DNA of 64,000 nucleotides, from contig CACNTB010000003.1 of assembly GCA_902623305.1 (NCBI GenBank), positions 1 through 64,000 on the forward strand. Reading direction: 5' to 3'. A program made the position numbers and the translations under genes. This DNA is from an uncultured Pelagibacteraceae bacterium (GTDB lineage: Bacteria > Pseudomonadota > Alphaproteobacteria > Pelagibacterales > Pelagibacteraceae). The notes below the pieces were generated by a model. The model was not told the DNA's origin. It made no database searches and saw only the letters and a list, made by a program, of their open reading frames with translations. Below, one piece after another: positions 47,103 to 56,703 of this stretch (the first letter of the stretch is position 1; every line of letters begins with the position of its first letter).

Positions 47103-48395
47103 ATGATTAAAAGATACTCGCGAAAAGAATTAACTGATATTTGGTCAGAAGAAAATAAATACAAGATCTGGTTAGATGTTGAAGTCGCAGCTGCTGAGGC
47201 GATGGAGAAACTTGGTCAAATTCCAAAAGGTGTTGCTTCTGTTGTAAGAAAAAAAGCTAGAATTAATGTAAGCAGAATTCATAAAATAGAGTCTGAAGTA
47301 AAACATGATGTTATTGCTTTTCTTACGACTGTTACTGAAAAAGCTGGAATTAAGGCACGATACCTGCATCAAGGAATGACATCATCAGATGTTGTAGATA
47401 CAAGTTTTAACATTCAACTGATTCAATCAGGTAAAATTATTTTAAAAAATATTGATCAAATTTTAAAAGTTTTAAAAAAACAGGCAAAAAAATATAAATT
47501 TACTCCGTGCATGGGAAGAAGCCACGGTATCCATGCTGAACCAATTACATTTGGTTTAAAACTGGCTTCGTTTTACGAAGAATTTAAAAGAAATAGAAAA
47601 AGACTAAAAGATGCTATTGATGAAGTTTCTACTTGTGCAATTTCCGGCGCTGTAGGTACATTTGCTAACATTAATCCTAATGTCGAAAAACATGTGGCAA
47701 AAAAATTAGGTTTAAAAGTTGAACCTATTTCCACACAAGTAATTCCAAGAGATAGACATGCATTTTATTTCTCTGTTTTAGGAATTGTTGCAGGATCCAT
47801 TGAAAGAGTAGCTGTTGAAATAAGACACTTACAAAGAACTGAAGTTTATGAACTTCAAGAATATTTTTCTAAAAATCAAAAAGGATCCTCTGCGATGCCT
47901 CATAAAAAAAATCCTATTTTATGTGAAAATCTTACCGGTTTAGCTAGAATGGTTAGGAGTGCTGTTATACCAGCTCTTGAAAATATAGCTCTTTGGCATG
48001 AAAGAGATATATCTCACTCAAGTGTGGAAAGAAACATTGGGCCTGATGCTAACATAACAACCGATTTTGCATTGGTAAGGCTAACAAATATTTTAGATAA
48101 CATGATTGTTTATCCTAAAAAAATGCTTGAAAATTTAAATTTAACAAAAGGTTTAATTTTTTCTCAAGAAGTTATGCTGGAATTAACTAAAACAGGGTTA
48201 AGCAGAGAAAAATCATATAAGATGGTACAATCTTATGCAAAAAAATGTTTTGCTGAGAATTTAAATTTAATTGATGTTATTTCATCTGATAAATTTATAA
48301 TGAGTAAAATTTCACCTAAAAAATTAAAGTCTATATTTAATTATTCTAAACACTTTAAAAATGTCAATTTTATCTTTAGAAGAGTTTTTAAATAA
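47103..48395 (+). CDS. purB: Adenylosuccinate lyase
   Basis: PurB acts twice in purine synthesis, cleaving SAICAR to AICAR and adenylosuccinate to AMP. The 430-residue protein has [40 protein letters not shown], and the fumarase-superfamily signature [19 protein letters not shown], with the catalytic serine in the mobile loop. It is followed directly by purC (one-base overlap). Confidence 0.96.
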   Translation: MIKRYSRKELTDIWSEENKYKIWLDVEVAAAEAMEKLGQIPKGVASVVRKKARINVSRIHKIESEVKHDVIAFLTTVTEKAGIKARYLHQGMTSSDVVDTSFNIQLIQSGKIILKNIDQILKVLKKQAKKYKFTPCMGRSHGIHAEPITFGLKLASFYEEFKRNRKRLKDAIDEVSTCAISGAVGTFANINPNVEKHVAKKLGLKVEPISTQVIPRDRHAFYFSVLGIVAGSIERVAVEIRHLQRTEVYELQEYFSKNQKGSSAMPHKKNPILCENLTGLARMVRSAVIPALENIALWHERDISHSSVERNIGPDANITTDFALVRLTNILDNMIVYPKKMLENLNLTKGLIFSQEVMLELTKTGLSREKSYKMVQSYAKKCFAENLNLIDVISSDKFIMSKISPKKLKSIFNYSKHFKNVNFIFRRVFK

Positions 48396-49180
48396 TGAAA
48401 AAAGGGAAAAAATTATACGAAGGAAAAGCTAAAATTATTTATGCAACAAATGATAAAAATTTAGTTATCCAGTATTTTAAAGATGATGCAACTGCTTTCA
48501 ATAATCAAAAAAAAACTACCATTGAAGGTAAAGGTGTTCTAAACAACAGAATATCGGAACACATACTCTCTAACCTCTCTCAAATAGGTATTAAAAATCA
48601 TTTAGTTAAAAGATTAAATATGCGTGAACAAATTATAAAACTTGTCGAAATAATTCCGATCGAATTCATTGTGAGAAATGTTGCAACAGGTTCTATTACT
48701 AAAAGATTGGGTATCGAGGATGGTACTGTTTTAAAAGAACCTTTAATTGAATACTGCTTAAAAGATGACAAACTTGGAGATCCATTAATATCTGAAGAAC
48801 ATATATTTGCATTTGATTGGGCGTCAAAGGTAGAAATAGATAAAATTAAAAAAATGGTTTTAAGAATTAATGATTTTATGATTGGGATGTTTAGAGGTGT
48901 AGGAATAAAACTTATCGATTTTAAATTAGAATTTGGAAGAACTAAAATTGATGGAAAAAATGATGTTATTTTAGCTGATGAAATTAGTCCTGATACATGC
49001 AGATTATGGGACAGCATCACAGAAAAAAAATTAGATAAAGATCGATTTAGAAAAGATCTGGGCGATTTAATTCCAGCCTATACTGAAGTTGCTAAAAGAT
49101 TAGGTATTCTCCATGAACAATCTAATGTTTCAGCAGTAAATGTTACTAAATTATCTTCAGTTAAAAGAAAGAAAAAATGA
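48395..49180 (+). CDS. purC: SAICAR synthetase
   Basis: PurC joins aspartate to CAIR with ATP. The 261-residue product has [59 protein letters not shown] and DFKLEFGR, all conserved. [14 protein letters not shown] is the second signature. Slightly longer than the E. coli enzyme because of a basic C-terminal tail. Its end overlaps purS by 4 bp. Confidence 0.96.
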   Translation: MKKGKKLYEGKAKIIYATNDKNLVIQYFKDDATAFNNQKKTTIEGKGVLNNRISEHILSNLSQIGIKNHLVKRLNMREQIIKLVEIIPIEFIVRNVATGSITKRLGIEDGTVLKEPLIEYCLKDDKLGDPLISEEHIFAFDWASKVEIDKIKKMVLRINDFMIGMFRGVGIKLIDFKLEFGRTKIDGKNDVILADEISPDTCRLWDSITEKKLDKDRFRKDLGDLIPAYTEVAKRLGILHEQSNVSAVNVTKLSSVKRKKK

Positions 49181-49419
49181 AAATTTCTGTAATTATTACT
49201 TTAAAAAAAGATGTTCTTGATCCACAAGGAAAAGTTATTCATCAAACTTTAGATGGAATGGGTTTTGATGATGTTAATGAAGTTAGACAAGGTAAATATT
49301 TTGAAATAGATACTAAAGAAATTGATAACGACAAAGCAAAAGCAAAAGTTGAAGAAATGTGTAAAAAACTTTTGGCAAATCTTGTAATAGAAAATTATAA
49401 AATTATTGATCCAAAGTAA
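49177..49419 (+). CDS. purS: FGAM synthase subunit PurS
   Basis: PurS is the small structural subunit of the three-part formylglycinamidine ribonucleotide synthase (PurS, PurQ, PurL). The 80-residue product has [40 protein letters not shown], the PurS pattern. Its presence, with a short PurL and separate PurQ, shows the Bacillus-type split enzyme rather than the fused proteobacterial PurL. Confidence 0.95.
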   Translation: MKISVIITLKKDVLDPQGKVIHQTLDGMGFDDVNEVRQGKYFEIDTKEIDNDKAKAKVEEMCKKLLANLVIENYKIIDPK

Positions 49420-49422
49420 TTA

Positions 49423-50106
49423 ATGAAATCATCAGTTATTACTTTTCCTGGTTCAAATTGTGACAGAGACATGGATGTTGCTTTGAAGAAATTTGGATTT
49501 AAAAATAAGATGGTTTGGCATGATGATGCTGACTTACCAAAAAGTGATTTGGTTGTATTACCAGGAGGATTTTCATATGGTGATTACTTGAGGTGTGGAA
49601 GTATGGCTTCTAAATCAAAAATAATGCAATCGGTAATTAATTTTGCAAATTCAGGTGGAATGGTTATGGGTATCTGTAACGGATTTCAAATATTGGTAGA
49701 AACTGGTTTAGTACCCGGTGTTTTACTTAGAAACAAATATCTAGAATTTATTTGCAAAAATGTTTTTGTGAAAATTAAAGATAAAAAAAATAAATATTTT
49801 AAAAATATTGATAACGAGGTTTTAGAATTTCATATAGCTCATAATGAGGGTAATTATTTTTGCACAACCGATCAATTGAAAGAAATTGAAGATAATAATC
49901 AAATAGCTATTAATTATTGTGATGAATATGGAAAAGTAGAAGATCATTTTAATCCTAATGGATCCATAAAAAATATTGCAGGTATATTTAATAAAGATAA
50001 AAATGTCCTAGGGATGATGCCCCACCCTGAAAGAATGATCGATAAATCTCTATCTGGTGAGGATGGATCATTATTTTTTAATAATCTAATAAATAACTTA
50101 AAATGA
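49423..50106 (+). CDS. purQ: FGAM synthase glutaminase subunit PurQ
   Basis: PurQ hydrolyses glutamine and feeds ammonia to PurL. The 227-residue class I amidotransferase has VLPGGFSYGDYLRCGSMAS, the nucleophile Cys85 in MGICNGFQIL, and the His/Glu dyad in MMPHPERM. Length is normal. It overlaps purL by 4 bp. Confidence 0.96.
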   Translation: MKSSVITFPGSNCDRDMDVALKKFGFKNKMVWHDDADLPKSDLVVLPGGFSYGDYLRCGSMASKSKIMQSVINFANSGGMVMGICNGFQILVETGLVPGVLLRNKYLEFICKNVFVKIKDKKNKYFKNIDNEVLEFHIAHNEGNYFCTTDQLKEIEDNNQIAINYCDEYGKVEDHFNPNGSIKNIAGIFNKDKNVLGMMPHPERMIDKSLSGEDGSLFFNNLINNLK

Positions 50107-52295
50107 TTGTAAACGAAAAATTAGCAATTGATCATGGTTTAAAGAAAGATGAATATTCTAAAATTTGTAAACTATTAAGCAGAACTCCCAATATTACTGA
50201 ACTAGGAATTTTTTCTGCAATGTGGAATGAACATTGTTCTTATAAATCATCAAGATTACATCTGAAAAAACTCCCTACTAAAGGAAAAAAAGTTATTCAG
50301 GGACCTGGTGAAAATGCTGGGGTTATTGATATTGAAGATAATGATGCAATAGTTTTTAAAATAGAAAGTCATAATCACCCATCTTTTATTGAACCTTATC
50401 AGGGTGCAGCAACAGGTGTTGGGGGGATAATGAGAGATGTATTTACTATGGGTGCAAGACCAATAGCTAATTTAAACTCAATACATTTTGGTTCGCCACA
50501 ACATAAAAAAACTAAAAATTTATTAAGAGGTGTTGTGCATGGCATAGGTGGTTATGGAAACTGCATGGGTGTTCCAACTATCGCTGGCCAAACAAGTTTT
50601 GATAGCTCCTATAATGGTAATATTTTGGTAAATGCCATGACATTAGGATTAGTCAAAAAAGATAAAATTTTCTACTCTAAAGCTGCTGGGTTAAACAAAC
50701 CGGTTATATATGTTGGGTCTAAAACTGGAAGAGATGGAATTCATGGAGCAAGTATGGCCTCAGCCAGTTTTGATGACAAAATTGAAGAAAAAAAACCAAC
50801 TGTTCAAGTTGGAGATCCATTTACTGAAAAACTATTACTTGAAGCTTGTTTAGAGTTAATGGCAGGAGATTCTATCATAGCTATCCAAGATATGGGTGCT
50901 GCTGGTTTAACCTCTTCAAGTATTGAAATGGCATCAAAAGGAAACTTGGGAATAGAAATTAATCTAAACAAAGTGCCATGTAGAGAATCCAAGATGACAC
51001 CTTATGAAATTATGCTTTCTGAAAGCCAAGAAAGAATGTTGATTGTTTTAGAAAATGGTAAAGAAGAACAGGCAAAAAAAATATTTGATAAATGGAACTT
51101 AGATTTTGCGGTAATTGGTAAAACTAATAAATCCAAAAAAATAGAACTTTATTTTGATGAAGAAAAAATAGCAGATATTCCAGTTAATACGTTGGTTGAA
51201 AATTCTCCTATGTATGATCGAAAATGGAAAAAAGCAAAATTACCTAAAAAAAATAAAATAAAAAAAGAAGATATTAAACATTTAAAAATTATTGATGTAT
51301 TAAAGAAAATTTTAGCACAACCAAACATATGTAGTAAAGAATGGATTTGGCAACAGTATGATCATACTGTAATGGGAGATACTATACAGAAACCAGGTGG
51401 AGATGCAGGTGTTATAAGAGTTCATGGAACAGATAAAGCAGTTGCTGCTTCTGTAGACTCTTCAGCAGTTTATTGTTGGGCCCACCCTTTAACTGGTGGA
51501 AAGCAAGTAGTTTGTGAAAGTTTTAGAAACTTAATTTCTGTTGGAGCAAAACCAGTTGCCATAACTAATTGTTTAAATTTTGGTAGTCCAGAAAATGAGG
51601 AAAATATGGGAGAGTTTGTTGAATGTGTTCAAGGAATTGGTGAGGCAAGCGAATATCTAAAGTTTCCAGTAGTTTCTGGAAATGTATCTTTCTACAATCA
51701 AACAAAAGACAAGGGTATAAAACCTACGCCTACAATTGGTGGAGTTGGGTTAATCAAAGATTATAAAAATATGATCACTATTGAGTTTAAAGTAGTTGAT
51801 AATTTGGTTTTAGTTATAGGAAAAACTGAAGGACACATTGATCAAAGTTTATTTGCAAGAAATATTTTAGACGAAAAAAATGGACCTCCGCCCGAGGTAA
51901 ATCTATTTAATGAAAAAAATAATGGTGAAACATTACTGAAATTAATTGATAATAAATTAATAAAAAGTGCGCATGATGTTTCCTTAGGTGGCATAATTAC
52001 TGCAGTAGCGAAAATGTGTATAAAAGGAGGGAAAGGAATAAATTTAAGCAAACCAAAATATTTAATTAGTGAAATGGAATACTTCTTCTCTGAAGATCAA
52101 GGAAGATACATAATAGAAATTGATAAAAAAGATTATAAGAAAGTCATTGATTTATTGAATAAAAATGCAGTCCATTTTGATCAACTTGGCACAATTTGTG
52201 AAAATGAACTATATATTAACGATAAGACAAAAGTTACAATTGACGAATTATCAACTTCTAATAAAAGTTGGCTATCAAACTATATGAGTAAATAA
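50103..52295 (+). CDS. purL: FGAM synthase subunit PurL (small type)
   Basis: PurL performs the ATP-dependent amidation of FGAR. The 730-residue protein is the small form that needs PurS and PurQ. Landmarks are WNEHCSYKSSRLHLKKLPT, FKIESHNHPSFIEPYQGAAT GVGGIMRDVFTMGARP and the repeat domain with GDAGVIRVHGTDKAVAASVD. GlnB-like control is not evident. It shares one base with bolA. Confidence 0.97.
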   Translation: MIVNEKLAIDHGLKKDEYSKICKLLSRTPNITELGIFSAMWNEHCSYKSSRLHLKKLPTKGKKVIQGPGENAGVIDIEDNDAIVFKIESHNHPSFIEPYQGAATGVGGIMRDVFTMGARPIANLNSIHFGSPQHKKTKNLLRGVVHGIGGYGNCMGVPTIAGQTSFDSSYNGNILVNAMTLGLVKKDKIFYSKAAGLNKPVIYVGSKTGRDGIHGASMASASFDDKIEEKKPTVQVGDPFTEKLLLEACLELMAGDSIIAIQDMGAAGLTSSSIEMASKGNLGIEINLNKVPCRESKMTPYEIMLSESQERMLIVLENGKEEQAKKIFDKWNLDFAVIGKTNKSKKIELYFDEEKIADIPVNTLVENSPMYDRKWKKAKLPKKNKIKKEDIKHLKIIDVLKKILAQPNICSKEWIWQQYDHTVMGDTIQKPGGDAGVIRVHGTDKAVAASVDSSAVYCWAHPLTGGKQVVCESFRNLISVGAKPVAITNCLNFGSPENEENMGEFVECVQGIGEASEYLKFPVVSGNVSFYNQTKDKGIKPTPTIGGVGLIKDYKNMITIEFKVVDNLVLVIGKTEGHIDQSLFARNILDEKNGPPPEVNLFNEKNNGETLLKLIDNKLIKSAHDVSLGGIITAVAKMCIKGGKGINLSKPKYLISEMEYFFSEDQGRYIIEIDKKDYKKVIDLLNKNAVHFDQLGTICENELYINDKTKVTIDELSTSNKSWLSNYMSK

Positions 52296-52525
52296 TGGCA
52301 ATGGATTTAAAAGAAATTGAAAATTTTATAAAAGAAGCAATGCCTGATGCAATTGTTGAAATACAAGATTTGGCAGGTGATGGAAATCATTATTCAGCTA
52401 CCGTTACTTCGTCTCAATTTTCTGGAAAAAGTAAAATTGAGCAACATAAAATGGTTTACAATTCATTAAAAGGTAGAATGGGTAATGAACTGCATGCATT
52501 AGCAATTAAAACAAAGGAGAGTTAA
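52295..52525 (+). CDS. BolA family protein
   Basis: The 76-residue protein has the BolA class II KH-like fold: LKEIENFIKEAMPDAIVEIQ DLAGDGNHYSATVTSSQFSG and HKMVYNSLKGRMGNELHALA with the conserved histidines. BolA proteins bind [2Fe-2S] clusters with monothiol glutaredoxins, and the next gene, 0 bp away, encodes such a partner. The pair probably acts in iron-sulfur trafficking. Confidence 0.93.
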   Translation: MAMDLKEIENFIKEAMPDAIVEIQDLAGDGNHYSATVTSSQFSGKSKIEQHKMVYNSLKGRMGNELHALAIKTKES

Positions 52526-52864
52526 ATGGACCAACAAACAAATGATTTAATAAAAGATGAAATTGAAAACAACGAAGTATGTTTGTTTATGAAAGGCACA
52601 CCTGACGCTCCCCAATGTGGATTTTCAATGGCTACTTCAAATATTTTAAAAATCCTTGAAGTTAATTTTAAAGGTATAAATGTTTTAGAAAATCAAAATT
52701 TAAGAGAGGGTATTAAAGTTTTTAGCGATTGGCCAACCATCCCACAGCTTTATGTTAAAAATGAATTTATAGGTGGATGCGACATTGTTAAAGAAATGTA
52801 TGAAAGTGGTGAATTAGTAAAACTTTTTGAAAGCAAAAATATAAGTTTTAAGGCTAAAAGCTAA
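52526..52864 (+). CDS. grxD: Monothiol glutaredoxin (Grx4 type)
   Basis: The 112-residue protein has the diagnostic CGFS active site at residues 31-34 within [14 protein letters not shown]. It also has [20 protein letters not shown] with the GG glutathione-binding motif. Grx4-type proteins hold and deliver [2Fe-2S] clusters with BolA. The stop abuts the stop of convergent rpsD with no spacer. Confidence 0.95.
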   Translation: MDQQTNDLIKDEIENNEVCLFMKGTPDAPQCGFSMATSNILKILEVNFKGINVLENQNLREGIKVFSDWPTIPQLYVKNEFIGGCDIVKEMYESGELVKLFESKNISFKAKS

Positions 52865-53482
52865 TTATCTAGAATAATATTCAATTACTAAATTGGGCTC
52901 CATAACAATTGGATATGGAACTTCTTCAAATTTTGGTACTCTAACAAACTTTAGTTTTTTGTTTTTTTCATCCATCTGAATATATTCTGGAGTTTCTCTT
53001 TCTTTATTTGCAAGTGCAATATCAATTATTGCAAGTTGTTTAGATTTATCTCTTATCTCAATTGAATCTTCTTCTCTAACTAAATAGCTTCCAATATTCA
53101 CCTTTTTACCATTTACTTTTACATGGCCATGATTGATTAATTGTCTAGCTGAAAAAATTGTTGTTGCAAATTTTGCTCTATAAATCACAGCATCTAATCT
53201 TCTTTCAAGAAGACCAATTAAATTTTCTCCAGTATCACCTTTAAGCATTACTGCTTTTTTGTAAATATTTCTAAATTGTCTCTCGTTAATGTTGCCATAA
53301 TATGCTTTTAATTTTTGCTTTGCTTGAAGCTGTATTCCATAATCAGATGGCTTTGATGTTTTTGTTTGACCATGTTGTCCTGGTCCATAAGCTCTAGTAT
53401 TAAAAGGACTTTTAGGTCTTCCCCAAAGGTTAACTTTTAATCTTCTGTCTACTTTATGTTTAGAGTTTAATCTTTTTGTCAT
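52865..53482 (-). CDS. rpsD: 30S ribosomal protein S4
   Basis: S4 nucleates 30S assembly and affects fidelity. The 205-residue product has [19 protein letters not shown] and [40 protein letters not shown], which is the S4 RNA-binding domain. It ends [14 protein letters not shown]. It stands apart from the alpha operon, as is usual in alphaproteobacteria. Confidence 0.97.
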   Translation of the reverse strand: MTKRLNSKHKVDRRLKVNLWGRPKSPFNTRAYGPGQHGQTKTSKPSDYGIQLQAKQKLKAYYGNINERQFRNIYKKAVMLKGDTGENLIGLLERRLDAVIYRAKFATTIFSARQLINHGHVKVNGKKVNIGSYLVREEDSIEIRDKSKQLAIIDIALANKERETPEYIQMDEKNKKLKFVRVPKFEEVPYPIVMEPNLVIEYYSR

Positions 53483-53522
53483 TTAATAGTGGGCTTTATA
53501 AACTTACTCATCATTTTGTCAA

Positions 53523-54236
53523 TCAACGTTTTTTACCCAAACTTGCAAATACCCCTGATAAAATACGTGTTTCTTTAGTTGATAATTCCATCCTATAAAA
53601 AATATTTCTCAAGTTTTCAAGCATTATCGGTTTCTTCTCTTTTGATTTAAAAAAGTTAATCTCTTCAAGATTCTGTATACAAAGTTTTGCCATAGAAACT
53701 ATCTCTTTTTTAGATGCTGATTTAACTTTATTTGATTTCTTAAAAGAAGATGATTTTAAATTAATTATGCTTGATAGATAATGAGCAATTATTATTAAGC
53801 TGTGAGATAAATTTAATGATTTAAAATCAGGATTTGTTGGAATTTGCAGAGTATAATTTGCATAGCTTATTTCATTGTTTGACAAACCAGATGATTCTGA
53901 GCCAAATAAAAAAGCTATTTTTTTTTTATAATTAATTTCTTTTAAATCTTCTAGCTGGATATGTTTAATATTTTTGTTTCTAAATCTTGCTGATGTTGCA
54001 ATTACAATATCAATATTTTTTAAAGATTTTTCTAAATTTTCAAAATTCTTTGCTTTATTAATTATATTTTTTGCTCCTACTGAGGTTGCTAAAATTTTAT
54101 CATTTGGAAATATTGGTTTAGGATCAATAACAACAAGTTTATTAAAATTAAAATTTTTCATTCCTCTTGCACATGCTCCTATATTTTCTGAGAGTTGAGG
54201 TCTGTGTAGAATGAAAGAAATATTATTAACCGACAT
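53523..54236 (-). CDS. trmJ: tRNA/rRNA 2'-O-methyltransferase, TrmJ type
   Basis: The 237-residue SPOUT protein starts FILHRPQLSENIGACARGMK, a TrmJ motif 1. FLFGSESSGLSNNEI follows as motif 2, and SLNLSHSLIIIAHYL as motif 3. TrmJ methylates ribose 32 in the anticodon loop of several tRNAs. The C-terminal helical extension of TrmJ is present. It overlaps the DUF1989 gene by one base. Substrate assignment is by family. Confidence 0.87.
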   Translation of the reverse strand: MSVNNISFILHRPQLSENIGACARGMKNFNFNKLVVIDPKPIFPNDKILATSVGAKNIINKAKNFENLEKSLKNIDIVIATSARFRNKNIKHIQLEDLKEINYKKKIAFLFGSESSGLSNNEISYANYTLQIPTNPDFKSLNLSHSLIIIAHYLSSIINLKSSSFKKSNKVKSASKKEIVSMAKLCIQNLEEINFFKSKEKKPIMLENLRNIFYRMELSTKETRILSGVFASLGKKR

Positions 54237-55099
54237 TAATCTATGCCATGATTTCTATTATAATTAGAAATAGCTGATGGTTTGATATCATTTAAATATT
54301 TAGGATCTACTGTCCAAGTAGAAACTTTTAATGGATAACATTTTGCTGCATCAGATGAATGTTCAGAACCACAATCACCACCTGGACAAGCAGAAAGTGC
54401 ACCCAATAAATCTGTTTCAGCGAAAAATTCTAAATAATCACCAGGTCTAACAGGACTTGCTTTCATAAAGTATTGTTTAGTATCATTTGTAAATCCAGTT
54501 AGCATAAAAACATTTAATACATCATGAACTATTTTTTCTGCGTGATCTAATTGAATATTTTTTTCTCTAACCAAAGCCCTAGTTAAATTTGAATGACAAC
54601 AATAATGATAATCGTTATTGCTCAAAAGTTTTGATGTATAAGGATCACATCTAGTACCAATTACGTCATGAACTGATCCTCCATCTTTATCATAATCATA
54701 CCAATCTAAAGTATCCCAAGTTATTGTTGCTAAAGATCTAAGATAAGGAAAACTACTAAACATTTTGTCTCCAACAGAAAGATGAGTTCCATATAGTGCT
54801 CTTGTTTTTCCTGAGTAGAATTTTTCCTCTAAATTATTTAAATTAAATAAATTTAAATCACCTACTTGAGGCCCTTCTACACTTTCAATTCTAAAAAACT
54901 CACCAAATTTAACTTCAAACGTTTTTGCATCTCTTGGAGGTATAATAACCTCCTCTTTTTTAACCAAGTATTCTCGAGCAGAATGTAAAATACTTAAATT
55001 TTTTTCCTCAATATTAGTATTTGGGTAACAAACTATTGGTTTAGCTCCTATTCTATCTTTTAGATCAGATGGTTTTTCTGAAAATTTTTTAATTTTCAT
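54236..55099 (-). CDS. DUF1989 (urea carboxylase-associated family) protein
   Basis: The 287-residue protein resembles proteins encoded near urea carboxylase/allophanate genes. Landmarks are EEVIIPPRDAKTFEVKFGEF, VGDLNLFNLNN, HDVIGTRCDPYTS, CCHSNLTRALV and the cysteine-rich ALSACPGGDCGSEHSSD, a likely metal or catalytic site. The biochemical function is not firmly known; annotations as aminomethyltransferase are loose. Here it sits 2 bp from cimA, with no urea genes in view, so a different role such as one-carbon or nitrogen metabolism is possible. Confidence 0.75.
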   Translation of the reverse strand: MKIKKFSEKPSDLKDRIGAKPIVCYPNTNIEEKNLSILHSAREYLVKKEEVIIPPRDAKTFEVKFGEFFRIESVEGPQVGDLNLFNLNNLEEKFYSGKTRALYGTHLSVGDKMFSSFPYLRSLATITWDTLDWYDYDKDGGSVHDVIGTRCDPYTSKLLSNNDYHYCCHSNLTRALVREKNIQLDHAEKIVHDVLNVFMLTGFTNDTKQYFMKASPVRPGDYLEFFAETDLLGALSACPGGDCGSEHSSDAAKCYPLKVSTWTVDPKYLNDIKPSAISNYNRNHGID

Positions 55100-55101
55100 T
55101 C

Positions 55102-56703
55102 TTACGAACTTCCAGGGGCTTTGTCCTTAAACAACTTATAATCCAGACTGTCTACTAAAGCTTTGAAGGATGCATCAATGATATTTGGTGATACTCCAAT
55201 AGTAAACCAGTTAACACCCTTCGAATCTGTACTTTCAATACTAACTCTTGTTACAGCTTCTGTACCAGTGTTTAAAATTCTAACTTTGTAATCAACTAGT
55301 CTTAAATCTTTTAAGTATTCTGAATATTTAGCAAGTTTGTTAACATTCTTTCTAATTGCATTGTCTAGAGCATTAACTGGTCCATTTCCTTGTCCTTCAC
55401 ACAAAATTTTGTCTCCATCTACTTCTAATTGAGCTTTTGCATAAGAAACTATTTCTCCTGCATTATCTTTCTTTACCGAAACATCATATTCATTAATAGA
55501 AATATATCTTGGTATCTCTCCCATTAATCTACGAGCTAACAACTCAAAGGATGCGTCAGCACCATCATAACTGTAACCAATAAATTCTCGATCTTTAACT
55601 TCATCTAAAAGTTTTTTAATTTTTGGATCTCTTTTCTCTACTTTAATTCCTATTAAATTCAATCTCGACATTATATTAGATTGTCCTGATTGATCTGAAA
55701 CTACAATATTTCTAGAGTTTCCAACTTCTTCCGGATTTATGTGCTCATAAGTTTTAGGATCTTTTTGAACTGCTGATACATGCATTCCACCCTTGTGAGA
55801 AAAAGCAGAAGCTCCTACATAAGGTAAATGTTTATTGGGTTTTCTATTTAATATCTCATCTAATAATCTTGAGCATTGAGTTAAGTTTTTTAAATTTTCT
55901 CTTTTAATACTTAGTTCAAACTTATCAGAAAAATCTTTCTTTAAAAAAAATGAGGGAATTAATGACATTAAATTAGCATTTCCACATCTTTCCCCTAAAC
56001 CATTGATTGTGCCCTGGACTTGTCTAACACCAGCTTGAACTGCTGCAAGACTATTGGCTACTGCATTTTCGGTATCATTATGAGCATGAATTCCTAAATT
56101 TTTTCCAGGAATTTGTTTGCTAACTTTAGATATAATTTCTGTTATCTCGTGTGGGAGTGTACCGCCGTTAGTATCACATAACACAATCCATCTAGCACCA
56201 TTATCAAAAGCAGCTTTTAAACATGACATTGCATATTCTGGATTAGCTTTATATCCATCAAAAAAATGTTCAGCATCAAACATGAACTCTTTTCCAGATT
56301 TAACAATATGTTTTGTGCTTTCACTTATATTCATTAAATTCTGCTCATTACTTATTCCTAATGCGACCTCCACTTGAAAATCCCAAGATTTTCCAAACAA
56401 GCAAACAGAAGTACTTTTTGAATTAATCAATGATGAGAGCATAGGGTCATTTTCTGCACTGTGTTCAGATTTTTTAGTCATTCCAAATGCAGTTAATTTC
56501 GCTGATTTAAAATTATGATCCTTATTGAAAAACTCAGTATCGGTTGGATTTGCACCTGGCCAACCTCCTTCAACATAATCCACACCCAATTTATCTAAAG
56601 CTATTGAGATTTTTTCCTTATCATCAATTGAAAAATCTACACCTTGGGTTTGTGCTCCGTCACGCAGCGTTGTGTCAAATATATAAAGTTGTTCCTTACT
56701 CAT
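55102..56703 (-). CDS. cimA: (R)-citramalate synthase
   Basis: CimA condenses pyruvate and acetyl-CoA to citramalate, starting a threonine-independent route to isoleucine. The 533-residue protein has the HMGL-like barrel (IFDTTLRDGAQTQGVDFS, GWPGANPTDTEFFN, GIHAHNDTENAVANSLAAV QAG). The LeuA dimer/allosteric domain is at the C-terminus. CimA/2-isopropylmalate-synthase-like proteins of this length with GGWPGANP are generally citramalate synthases. It overlaps cysS by 4 bp. Confidence 0.9.
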   Translation of the reverse strand: MSKEQLYIFDTTLRDGAQTQGVDFSIDDKEKISIALDKLGVDYVEGGWPGANPTDTEFFNKDHNFKSAKLTAFGMTKKSEHSAENDPMLSSLINSKSTSVCLFGKSWDFQVEVALGISNEQNLMNISESTKHIVKSGKEFMFDAEHFFDGYKANPEYAMSCLKAAFDNGARWIVLCDTNGGTLPHEITEIISKVSKQIPGKNLGIHAHNDTENAVANSLAAVQAGVRQVQGTINGLGERCGNANLMSLIPSFFLKKDFSDKFELSIKRENLKNLTQCSRLLDEILNRKPNKHLPYVGASAFSHKGGMHVSAVQKDPKTYEHINPEEVGNSRNIVVSDQSGQSNIMSRLNLIGIKVEKRDPKIKKLLDEVKDREFIGYSYDGADASFELLARRLMGEIPRYISINEYDVSVKKDNAGEIVSYAKAQLEVDGDKILCEGQGNGPVNALDNAIRKNVNKLAKYSEYLKDLRLVDYKVRILNTGTEAVTRVSIESTDSKGVNWFTIGVSPNIIDASFKALVDSLDYKLFKDKAPGSS

